Shown one piece after another: positions 18,903-28,218 of a stretch of DNA of 64,000 nucleotides. How positions within the stretch are numbered: the first letter of the stretch is position 1; the number at the start of each line of letters is the position of its first letter. The stretch covers positions 47,201 to 111,200 of the forward strand of contig JBGUPU010000022.1 in NCBI GenBank assembly GCA_045130475.1, in the 5' to 3' direction. Both the position numbers and the translations under genes were made by a program. This DNA comes from CAG-791 sp045130475 (GTDB lineage Bacteria; Bacillota; Clostridia; Lachnospirales; Lachnospiraceae). The notes below the pieces were generated by a model. That model ran no database searches. It was not told the DNA's origin and saw only the letters and a program-made list of their open reading frames with translations.

Positions 18903-18977
18903 TGTATACTTGTACACAAAGTTATTTTGAAAACTCATAAAGATTTCATAGATTTTTTTATGCTCAATGGTTATAAT
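18903..18977 (+). promoter_or_regulatory. Probable promoter region of the first carB, with a TGTATAC-type inverted repeat
   Basis: TGTATACTTGTACACA (18903-18918) is an imperfect inverted repeat like those before asnB and amt, with one base changed in the right arm. A -10 element TATAAT lies at 18972-18977, with only a weak -35 (TAGATT, 18949-18954). The box here is about 30 bases upstream of the -35, farther than in the other two, so shared control is possible but less sure. Confidence 0.5.
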
Positions 18978-19116
18978 GAGGAATGGCAAATTTTTAAGTA
19001 ATCATGGAGCAGTGCGTAAATGTCCCGCAGAGCGGTGTTTTTCATCATTTTTACCGCTTTCGAGGAGACAGACGCAGGAATTGACAGACATGGAGGTCTG
19101 TCAGAGAGGAGAGTAA

Positions 19117-22100
19117 ATGCCCCAGAGAACTGACATCCACAAGGTACTGATCATCGGCTCCGGTCCGATCGTCATCGGACAGGCGTGTGAATTTGATTAC
19201 TCGGGGACGCAGGCATGCAAGGCTTTGCGCAGCCTGGGATACGAGATTGTACTGGTGAATTCAAATCCTGCTACAATCATGACCGACCCGGAAATGGCAG
19301 ACAGGACCTACATCGAGCCCCTGAATGTCGACAGGGTCACACAGATCATCAAAAAAGAGCGCCCTGACGCACTTCTTCCCAACCTGGGAGGACAGTCGGG
19401 ACTGAACCTTTGCGCCGAGCTTTACAAGGAAGGCGTTCTGGATAAATATGGTGTCAAAGTCATCGGTGTGCAGGCGGATGCCATTGAGCGCGGCGAAGAC
19501 CGTATCGAATTTAAGAAGACCATGGATATGCTGGGCATCGAGATGGCGCGCAGCGAAGTATCCTACAGTGTGGAAGAGGCACTGGCGATCGCCGACAAGC
19601 TCGGTTATCCCGTAGTCCTCCGCCCCGCCTATACTATGGGCGGCGCCGGCGGCGGCCTCGTATATAATAAAGAAGAACTGAAAACTGTCTGCGCCCGCGG
19701 CCTGCAGGCATCCCTGATCGGCCAGGTCCTGGTAGAGGAATCCATCCTCGGCTGGGAAGAGCTCGAGCTGGAAGTCGTCCGCGACAAGGACAACAATATG
19801 ATCACTGTCTGCTTCATCGAGAACGTGGATCCCGTCGGCGTCCACACTGGTGATTCCTTCTGCACGGCCCCCATGCTGACCATCGATGAGGACCTTCAGA
19901 AAAAGCTGCAGGAGCAGGCTTACAAGATCGTCGAACACATCGGCGTCATTGGCGGCACCAATGTCCAGTTCGCCCATGACCCTAAGAGCGGCCGTGTGAT
20001 CGTTATCGAGATCAATCCCCGCACCTCCCGTTCCTCCGCCCTGGCCTCCAAGGCGACCGGATTCCCGATCGCGCTGGTCTCCGCAAAGCTTGCGACAGGC
20101 CTGACCCTGGCGGATCTTGAGGATTCCCGTTTCGGAACACTGGACAAGTATGTCCCCACCGGCGATTTCGTCGTCGTCAAGTTCGCCCGCTGGGCATTTG
20201 AAAAGTTCAAAGGCGTTGAGGACAAGCTGGGCACGCAGATGCGCGCGGTCGGCGAAGTCATGAGCATCGGCAAGACCTACAAGGAAGCCTTCCAGAAGGC
20301 CATCCGTTCCCTGGAGAAGGGACGCTATGGTCTCGGCCACGTAAACGGCTATGACAGGATGTCCCTCAATGAACTCAGACAGCTCCTGATCAACGTCTCC
20401 TCCGAGCGCCACTTCATCATGTATGAGGCGCTCCGCAAGGGCATGACGGTGGATGAGATTTTTGATATCACCAAAGTCAAACACTATTTCATCCAGGAGA
20501 TGAAGGAACTCGTCGAAGAGGAAGAGGCTCTGGTGAAGGAATTCAAGGGCCGTGTTCCCACCGACGAAGCCCTGATCCGTGCCAAGAAGGACGGCTTCTC
20601 CGATCACTACCTGGCAGAGATCCTGGATGTGAAGCAGGATGACATCCGCAATGCCCGCGAAGCTCTCGGCTGCACCGAGAACTGGGAAGGCGTCCATGTC
20701 AGCGGAACCCAGGACAGCGCCTACTATTATTCGACCTATATCGGCGAGGACAAGAATCCGATCAACACCGACAAGCCCAAGATCATGATCCTGGGCGGCG
20801 GCCCCAACCGCATCGGCCAGGGTATCGAGTTCGACTATTGCTGTGTCCACGCTGCACAGTCCCTCAGAAAGCTCGGCTTTGAGACCATCATCGTCAACTG
20901 CAACCCTGAGACCGTTTCCACAGACTATGACACCTCCGACAAGCTCTATTTTGAGCCCCTGACCCTGGAGGATGTCCTCTCAATTTACAGAAAAGAAAAG
21001 CCTGTCGGCGTCATCGCCCAGTTCGGCGGTCAGACACCTCTGAACCTTGCTTCCAAGCTGGAAAAAGAGGGTGTCAGGATCCTCGGAACTTCCCCCGCAG
21101 TCATCGACCTGGCGGAGGACCGCGATCATTTCCGCGCCATGATGGACAAGCTGGGCATTCCCATGCCGGAGGCCGGCATGGCAACCACCGTGGAAGAGGC
21201 CCAGGAGATCGCCGGCAAGATCGGCTATCCCGTCATGGTCCGTCCTTCCTATGTCCTCGGCGGACGCGGCATGGAAGTCGTCCACGACGATGAGCAGATG
21301 GCAGACTATATGGCGGCGGCAGTCGGCGTCACACCCGACCGCCCGATCCTGATCGACCGCTTCCTGCACAACGCCATGGAATGTGAGGCGGATGCGATCT
21401 GCGACGGCACACACGCTTTTGTGCCCGCAGTCATGGAGCACATTGAGCTGGCCGGTATCCACTCCGGTGACTCTGCATGCATCATTCCCTCCCGTCATAT
21501 TTCCGAGAAGAACCTCGATACCATCCGCGAATATACCAGGAAGATCGCCGAGGAGATGCATGTCGTCGGCCTGATGAACATGCAGTATGCCATCGAGGAC
21601 GATGTTGTCTATGTGCTCGAGGCCAATCCCCGTGCCTCCAGAACAGTTCCGCTTGTTTCCAAGGTCTGCGGCATCCGCATGGTGCCTCTGGCCACCGAGA
21701 TCATCACGGCGGATCTGACAGGGCGCAAGTCCCCTGTGCCGGAGCTCAAGGAAAAGGATATCCCTTACTACGGTGTCAAGGAAGCCGTCTTCCCCTTCAA
21801 CATGTTCCCGGAAGTCGACCCCGTCCTCGGACCCGAGATGCGTTCCACCGGCGAAGTCCTTGGAATTTCCCGCTCCACCGGCGGTGCCTTCTACAAGGCC
21901 CAGGAAGCGGCCAAGATGATCCTTCCTCTGGATGGAACCGTGCTCATTACCGTCAGTGAGCCTGACCGTCCTTATGCGCCCGAGATCGCGCGCAGATTCC
22001 ACGAGGCAGGCTTCAGGATCCTGGCGACCGACCAGACCAGCAAAGCCATTGCCCAGGCAGGTATTCCCTGCGAGCGCGTCAACAAGAACTATGAGGGCCG

Positions 22101-22347
22101 TCCCAACATCCTCGATCTCATCACCAACGGCGAGATCCAGATGATCGTCAACACCCCCATGGGCAAGGGCGCCCGCCACGACGACAGCTACCTGCGCAAG
22201 GCAGCCATCAAGGCCAAGATCCCCTATGTCACCACTACGGCGGCAGGCCTCGCCGCGGCAGAAGGCATCAGCCATCTCAAGCGCAAAGGCAAAGGCCTCA
22301 TCCTGCCTCTGCAGGAGTGGCATGCCATGATCAGAGACAAGGACTGA
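19117..22347 (+). CDS. carB: Carbamoyl-phosphate synthase large subunit (stand-alone copy)
   Basis: 1076 residues, normal family length. It makes carbamoyl phosphate from bicarbonate, ammonia (from CarA) and two ATP, for arginine and pyrimidines. Two repeated halves each begin with a nucleotide-binding block (IIGSGPIVIGQACEFDY; ILGGGPNRIGQGIEFDY) and contain ATP-grasp cores (VVLRPAYTMGGAGGG; VMVRPSYVLGGRGMEVV). A C-terminal MGS-like allosteric domain (from about residue 945) ends with VTTTAAGLAAAEG. No carA lies beside it; a carA-carB pair lies at 55066-59880. Third codon positions are strongly C-rich, suggesting high expression. GAGAGGAGAG precedes the start. Confidence 0.95.
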   Translation: MPQRTDIHKVLIIGSGPIVIGQACEFDYSGTQACKALRSLGYEIVLVNSNPATIMTDPEMADRTYIEPLNVDRVTQIIKKERPDALLPNLGGQSGLNLCAELYKEGVLDKYGVKVIGVQADAIERGEDRIEFKKTMDMLGIEMARSEVSYSVEEALAIADKLGYPVVLRPAYTMGGAGGGLVYNKEELKTVCARGLQASLIGQVLVEESILGWEELELEVVRDKDNNMITVCFIENVDPVGVHTGDSFCTAPMLTIDEDLQKKLQEQAYKIVEHIGVIGGTNVQFAHDPKSGRVIVIEINPRTSRSSALASKATGFPIALVSAKLATGLTLADLEDSRFGTLDKYVPTGDFVVVKFARWAFEKFKGVEDKLGTQMRAVGEVMSIGKTYKEAFQKAIRSLEKGRYGLGHVNGYDRMSLNELRQLLINVSSERHFIMYEALRKGMTVDEIFDITKVKHYFIQEMKELVEEEEALVKEFKGRVPTDEALIRAKKDGFSDHYLAEILDVKQDDIRNAREALGCTENWEGVHVSGTQDSAYYYSTYIGEDKNPINTDKPKIMILGGGPNRIGQGIEFDYCCVHAAQSLRKLGFETIIVNCNPETVSTDYDTSDKLYFEPLTLEDVLSIYRKEKPVGVIAQFGGQTPLNLASKLEKEGVRILGTSPAVIDLAEDRDHFRAMMDKLGIPMPEAGMATTVEEAQEIAGKIGYPVMVRPSYVLGGRGMEVVHDDEQMADYMAAAVGVTPDRPILIDRFLHNAMECEADAICDGTHAFVPAVMEHIELAGIHSGDSACIIPSRHISEKNLDTIREYTRKIAEEMHVVGLMNMQYAIEDDVVYVLEANPRASRTVPLVSKVCGIRMVPLATEIITADLTGRKSPVPELKEKDIPYYGVKEAVFPFNMFPEVDPVLGPEMRSTGEVLGISRSTGGAFYKAQEAAKMILPLDGTVLITVSEPDRPYAPEIARRFHEAGFRILATDQTSKAIAQAGIPCERVNKNYEGRPNILDLITNGEIQMIVNTPMGKGARHDDSYLRKAAIKAKIPYVTTTAAGLAAAEGISHLKRKGKGLILPLQEWHAMIRDKD

Positions 22348-22431
22348 TCATCGGCTGATTCTGCCAAAAAACTTTTCTGCCTTAGCCTGTATTTCGGCAT
22401 GGCACTCATCTATGTGATTTATGTTATTGAA

Positions 22432-22468
22432 AAGCCTGCTTCTGCAAACCGCAGAGGCAGGCTTATTT
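22432..22468 (+). terminator. Terminator after the first carB
   Basis: AAGCCTGC (22432-22439) pairs with GCAGGCTT (22457-22464), with an inner CTGC/GCAG stem, followed by ATTTCT. The T-run is short, but the position, after the carB stop and facing the convergent pncB, fits. Confidence 0.65.
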
Positions 22469-22473
22469 CTGTG

Positions 22474-22510
22474 CATAAAAAGAACTTCCGCATCGATCGG
22501 GATGCGGAAG
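22474..22510 (-). terminator. Terminator of pncB
   Basis: Read on the minus strand, CTTCCGCATC and GATGCGGAAG (22485-22494 and 22501-22510) form a perfect 10-bp stem with a 6-base loop, followed by TTCTTTTT. It lies about 50 bases after the pncB stop. Confidence 0.8.
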
Positions 22511-22560
22511 CCGGTTTTCAGCTTTCAGTCATTTACAAAGTTTTTCTCCTGAAAAACAGA

Positions 22561-24036
22561 TCAGGCGTCTGCCATTTTCATTTTCTGCTCAGTGATCTCA
22601 TCGAGCAGGCGGAGCTTATCTTCATAGAGCTTCTGGGACAGGTCGACATAGACCTGGTGAGGGTTGACAAGACGGCGGGACTCCTCCCAGAGCGTCTCCT
22701 GTTCCTTCATGCAGTATGCGCGGATATCCATGGTCTTGGGAGACTCATAGACACATTTGCCGTCCTTGAAGAGCGGGACCATCAGTTCGCGCAGGGAGAA
22801 TTCACCGGGAGCAAGGCGGGTCTTTTTCCAGGGCTCGACGGGATCGAAGAGAGTGAGCTGCTCATTCTCGCTGAATGTCTCTTCCTCAAGACAGATGATG
22901 TCTGCCTGGATCTTGTGCTCGGGCTCGTTGTAAACACGGTAGATCTTCTTGTTGCCGGGATTGGTGACCTTCTCGGTGTTCTCGGAAAGCTTGATCTTGG
23001 GGATGAAATTGCCGTCGTCGTCCTGAATGGCAGCCAGCTTGTAGACGCCGCCGAAAGAAGGATTGTCCTTTGCCGTGATCAGGTTGGTGCCGACGCCCCA
23101 GGAGGTGATCGTCGCGCCCTGGTCCTTCAGGGAGTTGATCAGGTGCTCGTCCAGGTCGTTGGAGGCGGAGATGATCGCATCCGGGAAACCCGCCTCGGTC
23201 AGCATTTTCTTGGCCTTTTTGGAGATATAGGCAAGGTCGCCGCTGTCAAGGCGGATGCCGTAGCCTTTGCCAAGTGTGCCTTTGTCGCGCATATACTGGA
23301 AGGTCTTGATGGCGTTCGGGACACCGGATTTCAGGGTATCATAGGTATCGGCCAGCAGGATGCAGGCGTTAGGATACAGGTCCGCGTAGGTCTTGAAGGC
23401 GGTCAGCTCATCCGGGAAGCTCATGATCCAGCTGTGTGCGTGGGTACCCTTGACGGGAACGTCGAAGAGCTCGCCGCAGAGGACGTTGGAGGTGCCCACA
23501 CATCCCGCGATGACAGCTGCACGTGCGCCGTAGGTACCTGCATCGGGACCCTGCGCACGGCGAAGGCCGAACTCCATGACGCCGTCGCCCTTGGCTGCAT
23601 AGCAGATGCGGGCTGCCTTGGCGGCGATCAGGCTCTGGTGGTTGATAATATTGAGGATCGCGGTCTCCATCAGCTGGGCCTGTGCGATCGGGGCAATGAC
23701 CTTGACCATAGGCTCACGGGGGAACATCAGAGTTCCTTCGGGAATCGCATAGATGTCACCTGTAAATCTGAAATCCGCAAGATAGTCCAGGAAGTCCGGG
23801 TCAAAGATCTCCAGGCTGCGAAGATATTCGATATCCTGGCTGCTGAAATGCAGGTCTTTTACGTAGCGGACCAGCTGCTCGACACCGCACATGATGGCAT
23901 AGCCGCCCCCGAAGGGATTGGTGCGGTAGAAGGCGTCAAAAATAACGGTGCGGTTCTCTTCTTTGTTCTTGAAATAACCCTGCATCATGGTCAGTTCATA
24001 CAGGTCAGTAAGAAGGGTCAGGTTTTGTCTGTCCAT
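22561..24036 (-). CDS. pncB: Nicotinate phosphoribosyltransferase
   Basis: 491 residues. It converts nicotinate and PRPP to nicotinate mononucleotide in NAD salvage. Features: LLTDLYELTMMQGYF at the N-terminus, FDAFYRTNPFGGGYA, FGLRRAQGPD, the conserved GTHAHSWIMSFP with the histidine region, and FVGTSN-like VGTSNVLCG. The length agrees with the family. AAAGGAG lies 10 bases before the ATG (24034-24036). It is a single minus-strand gene between carB and dapL with its own terminator. Confidence 0.92.
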   Translation of the reverse strand: MDRQNLTLLTDLYELTMMQGYFKNKEENRTVIFDAFYRTNPFGGGYAIMCGVEQLVRYVKDLHFSSQDIEYLRSLEIFDPDFLDYLADFRFTGDIYAIPEGTLMFPREPMVKVIAPIAQAQLMETAILNIINHQSLIAAKAARICYAAKGDGVMEFGLRRAQGPDAGTYGARAAVIAGCVGTSNVLCGELFDVPVKGTHAHSWIMSFPDELTAFKTYADLYPNACILLADTYDTLKSGVPNAIKTFQYMRDKGTLGKGYGIRLDSGDLAYISKKAKKMLTEAGFPDAIISASNDLDEHLINSLKDQGATITSWGVGTNLITAKDNPSFGGVYKLAAIQDDDGNFIPKIKLSENTEKVTNPGNKKIYRVYNEPEHKIQADIICLEEETFSENEQLTLFDPVEPWKKTRLAPGEFSLRELMVPLFKDGKCVYESPKTMDIRAYCMKEQETLWEESRRLVNPHQVYVDLSQKLYEDKLRLLDEITEQKMKMADA

Positions 24037-24340
24037 ACTGTTGATCTCCTTTGTTGTTGCCGGAGCTGCAGCGAAAACCGTTCAAGAAAGAAAAACATGG
24101 GGAGTTCTCCGTGAAAGGATTTACAGTCTGTTTTCCGGGCTGTCAAGACATATGTACATACAATGATACTCCCTTTGGACAGATTCCGCAATCTGAAGAT
24201 TGCGGGTTACCGGTCACGTTCAGGAGCAGCCGCCTTGACAAACCCGCCTGTCGGAAATACTATTAAACGGAGCATCAATGGCGATGCTCCTTTCATTGCG
24301 TTCATCGTCGGACCGCATGATTTTTTATAGATGTTTTTAC
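24037..24340. other. Intergenic region between divergent pncB and dapL
   Basis: No gene is supported. It contains a small perfect hairpin, CCGCAATC-tgaa-GATTGCGG (24187-24206), and a second, GGAGCATC/GATGCTCC (24268-24289), followed by a short T-run on the plus strand. The promoters of pncB (leftward) and dapL (rightward) must lie here, but only the dapL -10 is reasonably clear. Confidence 0.5.
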
Positions 24341-24393
24341 TATAACAGCAACAGGGCAAAGGCGCTCGGGGCTTATCCTCGTGCGCCTTTTTT
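24341..24393 (+). promoter_or_regulatory. dapL leader: -10 element and GCAAAGGCGC terminator hairpin
   Basis: A -10-like TATAAC (24341-24346) is followed within about 10 bases by GCAAAGGCGC (24356-24365), the left side of the hairpin AAAGGCGC-TCGGGG-cttat-CCTCG-TGCGCCTTTTTTC. The hairpin plus T-run lies between promoter and start codon, so it must attenuate dapL unless overcome. It is the same motif as before murT, asnB, the second carB and amt. The -35 is poor. Confidence 0.65.
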
Positions 24394-24482
24394 CAGCAAA
24401 ACAGTTATTTCGGATTGGTCGGGAGTGTGCTGACAGACATGCCCGGAAAGTCCGGGAGTTTTTCATCCAGGAGGGAAGGCAG

Positions 24483-25703
24483 ATGGCAAAGGCAAATGAC
24501 AATTATCTTCGTTTACCCGGAAATTATCTTTTTTCAACGATCGGGCAGAAGGTCCGGGAGTACCAGGAAAAACATCCGGAGGCAGATGTGATCCGTCTCG
24601 GAATCGGTGATGTGACACAGCCGCTTGCCCCGGAGATCATAGGTGCTCTCCACAGAGCGGTTGATGAGATGGGGGCGGCGGAGACCTTTAAAGGATATGC
24701 TCCGGACCTGGGTTACGCCTTTTTAAGGGAGAAGATCGCGGCCTCCGATTATCAGAGCAGGGGATGTGCTGTTTCTCCGGAGGAGATCTTTATCTCCGAC
24801 GGCGCCAAGTGCGACTGCAGCAATATCCAGGAGATCTTCAGCACCGACAATACGATCGCGGTGTGCGACCCGGTCTATCCGGTCTATGTGGACTCCAACG
24901 TGATGGCCGGAAGGACCGGTCTGTATGATACGGCGGCGGGCGCCTACCGGGATGTGGTCTATATGCCCTGTACTGCGCAGAACGGCTTTGCGCCGGAACT
25001 GCCGCAGGGAGTGGCACCGGATCTGATCTATCTCTGCTTCCCCAATAACCCTACGGGTGCCGTGATGAAAAAGGACAGGCTTCAGGAGTGGGTGGACTAT
25101 GCCAACAGGAACGGTTCTATTATCCTGTACGATGCGGCCTATGAGGCCTATATTTCGGAAGAGGATGTCCCTCACAGCATCTATGAGTGTGAGGGTGCCA
25201 GAGCATGTGCGATCGAGTTCCGCTCCTTCTCCAAGACTGCCGGATTCACAGGCCTGCGCCTGGGCTTTACCGTCATCCCCGAAGACCTGGAGGCGGACGG
25301 CGTCCGGCTGTGGCCGCTCTGGGCAAGGCGCCACGGAACCAAATATAACGGCGCTCCCTACATCGTCCAGAGAGCAGGAGAGGCCGTCTACACAGAAGCG
25401 GGAAAAGCCCAGATTAAGGACCAGATCGCCTATTATATGGAAAACGCCAGGATCATCTATGAAGGTCTGAGGAAGGCAGGCTATGAGGTCTCCGGCGGAG
25501 TAAATGCGCCCTATATCTGGCTGCGCACACCGGACCTCATGACCAGTTGGGAATTTTTTGACCTGCTGCTGTCAAAGGCCAACGTGGTGGGAACACCCGG
25601 TTCCGGCTTCGGACCTGCGGGAGAACACTATTTCCGTCTGACTGCTTTCGGCACAAAGGAAAATACTATCCGGGCAATCGACAGGATCCGGGAGAGGCTG
25701 TGA
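24483..25703 (+). CDS. dapL: LL-diaminopimelate aminotransferase
   Basis: 406 residues; a PLP fold-type I enzyme making LL-diaminopimelate from tetrahydrodipicolinate with glutamate as amino donor, for lysine and peptidoglycan. Features: LPGNYLFSTIGQKV at the N-terminus (typical of DapL), IRLGIGDVTQPL, FISDGAKCDCSNIQ, CFPNNPTGAV, and the Schiff-base Lys in SFSKTAGFTGLRLGF. ATG 24483 follows AGGAGGGAAGG; an upstream in-frame start at 24381 would lie inside the terminator hairpin. DapL is common in Clostridia. Confidence 0.94.
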   Translation: MAKANDNYLRLPGNYLFSTIGQKVREYQEKHPEADVIRLGIGDVTQPLAPEIIGALHRAVDEMGAAETFKGYAPDLGYAFLREKIAASDYQSRGCAVSPEEIFISDGAKCDCSNIQEIFSTDNTIAVCDPVYPVYVDSNVMAGRTGLYDTAAGAYRDVVYMPCTAQNGFAPELPQGVAPDLIYLCFPNNPTGAVMKKDRLQEWVDYANRNGSIILYDAAYEAYISEEDVPHSIYECEGARACAIEFRSFSKTAGFTGLRLGFTVIPEDLEADGVRLWPLWARRHGTKYNGAPYIVQRAGEAVYTEAGKAQIKDQIAYYMENARIIYEGLRKAGYEVSGGVNAPYIWLRTPDLMTSWEFFDLLLSKANVVGTPGSGFGPAGEHYFRLTAFGTKENTIRAIDRIRERL

Positions 25704-25705
25704 GA

Positions 25706-26632
25706 TCATCTGCTGCTTACATCCTTTCGGGATGCGCGGTGCCTGTAATAGGCAAACATATACTGCTGGTATATTCCGTTATAGGGAGAGTATTGTTCGA
25801 AAGGATAACCGTCCGGATACTCCTGCGCCAGGATTCTTTTGATCCACACGTCGATCGGGAAAGCATCCACGTGGTGCAGACCGAACAGGGATACACAGTT
25901 GGCGACCTTTACACCGACGCCATAGAGCGCGGTGAGTGACGAGATCGCGGTCTTCTCATCTGCGGCAGACAGCTGATCCAGATCGATTTTTTCCGCAAGG
26001 ACAGCTTCCGCTGCTGCTTTCACATACTTGCACCGGTATCCCAGCCTGCAGTCTGCCAGTGCCTCCTCTGAGAGAGAAGCCGCTTCCCGGGGAGTGGGAA
26101 AGGAATAATAAGGGACTCCCCGGGAATCCATTCTTTTTTCTCCGCAGCTCCGGGCAAGTAATTCGACGCAGCGGCGGATACCGGGGATATTTTTGTTCTG
26201 GGATATGATAAATGTGATCAGCATCTCCCAGGGATCCTGACGCAGGATGCGGATCCCCTTCTCCTGCGCAGCGGCTTCCCGGAGAAAAGGGTCTTTCTCA
26301 GGATCGATCCGCTCACGGATGCGGCGGTAGTTTTCTCCCAGGTCAAAGTACCTGTGCCAGAAGCCGGAAAAATCCTCTTCAGAACAGTCCAGAGCATAGA
26401 TTCCCTGCCTTTCATCCAGAGCAGTGATGTACAGACAGGATTTTCCTGCAATGATGCGGTAAGTGCTGGTACTGCTGCCCTTGTCAGCAGGGCTTCCGCT
26501 CTCTGTCAGGTCAGTGTTTTCCGGGAAAAAGTGCGGACTGCTTTCTGCGGCTTCTGCCTTTTCCCAGCGAAAACACTGTCCGCTCTCCGCTATTTTTTCG
26601 AGATCAAAATCATCTGATATCTGCTTGATCAT
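25706..26632 (-). CDS. ogg: 8-oxoguanine DNA glycosylase (OGG family)
   Basis: 308 residues, removing oxidised guanine from DNA. The N-terminal OGG domain has GQCFRWE. The HhH-GPD domain has WEMLITFIISQNKNIPGIRR, the hairpin LYGVGVKVANCV with the catalytic Lys, and the active Asp in AFPIDVWIKR. Residues about 29-56 are a Ser/Pro/Glu-rich insertion in the N domain, unusual for the family. The stop is 3 bases from the dapL stop (convergent). It is followed upstream by the AlkD-like gene in the same direction, 12 bases away. Confidence 0.9.
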   Translation of the reverse strand: MIKQISDDFDLEKIAESGQCFRWEKAEAAESSPHFFPENTDLTESGSPADKGSSTSTYRIIAGKSCLYITALDERQGIYALDCSEEDFSGFWHRYFDLGENYRRIRERIDPEKDPFLREAAAQEKGIRILRQDPWEMLITFIISQNKNIPGIRRCVELLARSCGEKRMDSRGVPYYSFPTPREAASLSEEALADCRLGYRCKYVKAAAEAVLAEKIDLDQLSAADEKTAISSLTALYGVGVKVANCVSLFGLHHVDAFPIDVWIKRILAQEYPDGYPFEQYSPYNGIYQQYMFAYYRHRASRKDVSSR

Positions 26633-26644
26633 TTTTCAGTAACC

Positions 26645-27358
26645 TCAATGGACCGGGACTGGTTTTGAACTGCGGGAAATTCTCAGGCTGCGCAGATAAT
26701 CTTTCTGCTGCGCATCGATCCGGTAACTCTCCACTGCCTTCTGAATCGTCTTGTTATGGGTCCATTGATCCAGCCGTCTTTCTTCCAGCCAGGGCAGGAC
26801 CGTGTCATATTGCTTTGCCAGGGCAGTGGCAAAGTACCATGCGATCATCATGTTGATATAGTATTCTTCGGAGTGTATGCTTGCGACGAGTGCAGGATAC
26901 TCCGGATCGAAATCTTCATCCAGGAAGTGCTGCATCAGCATACCCGCACCGAAGCGGACTGTATAGGTCTGTCCGGACCGGATCCATTCCCTGATTTGGG
27001 TCAGAAGTTCCGGCCTGTGTTTTTTAAACACCTTCGGGGACATCTGGTCGCAGGTCGCCCAGTTGTCCACATAAGGCAGGAACAGATTCACTTCTTCCAT
27101 ACAGTGACCGTAGTCTTTGATCTCCGAAATAATAAAAGCATGGATCTGGTCTTCATCGAAATAATGGTGGGGGAGATCCCGGAGAAAGTCTTCCGCATCA
27201 GGCCGCTTTGCGAACTGTTTTGCAATTTTGCGGAGCTCCGGAGTCCGCACGCCGATCATTTTTTCGGGGCTTACGGTCGGAATCAGCTTCGCCTGAAAAT
27301 CTCTGTATTTGGGGTCCTGACAGGCAAAGAGAGCGGTTCTGAGGTCATCTGTGATCAT
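26645..27358 (-). CDS. DNA alkylation repair protein (AlkD-like HEAT-repeat glycosylase)
   Basis: 237 residues. AlkD-type enzymes excise alkylated bases without base flipping. Family features: GVRTPELRKIAKQF, the HAFIISEIKDY helix, VDNWATCDQM with the conserved Trp-Asp region, and a C-terminal THNKTIQKAVESYRI. The start at 27358 follows GGAGGTAACCC and fits the family N-terminus; a longer reading to 27499 lacks a ribosome site. It lies just upstream of ogg, so the two probably form a small repair operon. Confidence 0.85.
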   Translation of the reverse strand: MITDDLRTALFACQDPKYRDFQAKLIPTVSPEKMIGVRTPELRKIAKQFAKRPDAEDFLRDLPHHYFDEDQIHAFIISEIKDYGHCMEEVNLFLPYVDNWATCDQMSPKVFKKHRPELLTQIREWIRSGQTYTVRFGAGMLMQHFLDEDFDPEYPALVASIHSEEYYINMMIAWYFATALAKQYDTVLPWLEERRLDQWTHNKTIQKAVESYRIDAQQKDYLRSLRISRSSKPVPVH

Positions 27359-27636
27359 ATGGGTTACCTCCGGTTTTTTGTCATTGCGTCCGGTCCTGAA
27401 CTGCATTTTCTGATCATTCGGAATCCGCTGTCTGTCTGAAAAGCCGGAAGGCTGCGGATTCTGTTGATTCATCTTACCATTGGCGCTGCAGAATAACAAT
27501 CTGCGGCAGTTTTTTCCGACGGATCATACATGGTCCTTTTCCTATTGTGAAAAATGGAGTAGAGTAAAAGATGCAGAAACTACTGCCTGCGCACTTTCGT
27601 GCTCCGGCATGGACGTAAAGAGCCGAGGACATACTT

Positions 27637-28170
27637 ATGGGTCATATATATTTCATCCGACATGGAGAATCACAGTGGAACGTAGAGGATAAGATCTGCG
27701 GCGCCACGGATATTCCTCTGACTGAAAAGGGGCATGAACAGGCAATCCTGACAGGAAAGAAATTTCTGGAACTGGGGTATACAGCAGATGTCATCCTGTG
27801 CTCTCCGCTGGTTCGTGCAGCGGAGACCGCCAGGCATATCTCAGAGATCACGGGAATCCCCGTCCGCCTTGAACCCCGTCTTGTTGAACAGAATTTCGGC
27901 ATCTGGGAGGGAACCAGCCCCCGCAGCAGCGAGGCGTTTTTTAAGGCAAAACAGTGCTTTATCAATTCTTTCGGGAACGGTGAATCCATGTTTCGCGTTG
28001 CCCAGCGTGTATATAATCTTCTGGATGAACTCAAGGAAGATGACAGGACTTTTGTCCTGGTCGCGCACAACGGAATCGTCCGGTTTGTCAAATCATGGTA
28101 TCAGGATCTGACAAACGAAGAGTTTGCGGCATACAAGGTCAGAAACTGTGAGATTTACAGATTTGAATAA
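27637..28170 (+). CDS. Histidine phosphatase family protein (phosphoglycerate mutase-like)
   Basis: 177 residues. The phosphohistidine motif FIRHGESQWN is at residues 6-15, with the second conserved His late (VLVAHNGIVRF) and Glu in LVEQNFGIWEG. The family includes phosphatases of sugar phosphates and of cofactor intermediates. The substrate cannot be told. A GAGG precedes ATG 27637. Confidence 0.85.
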   Translation: MGHIYFIRHGESQWNVEDKICGATDIPLTEKGHEQAILTGKKFLELGYTADVILCSPLVRAAETARHISEITGIPVRLEPRLVEQNFGIWEGTSPRSSEAFFKAKQCFINSFGNGESMFRVAQRVYNLLDELKEDDRTFVLVAHNGIVRFVKSWYQDLTNEEFAAYKVRNCEIYRFE

Positions 28171-28218
28171 AAAAAGACAGCCGCCATTGCGGGCAGCCGG
28201 AAGTGGAGTTTGCAGAGA

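Noticed and set aside
19261..22323. Long minus-strand frames opposite the first carB (529 and 447 codons)
   Set aside because: They arise from the strong C/G third-position bias of carB; they show no motifs and no start signals.
22399..24114. 571-codon plus-strand frame opposite pncB
   Set aside because: The pncB protein is canonical on the minus strand with a ribosome site and terminator; the plus frame is a shadow.
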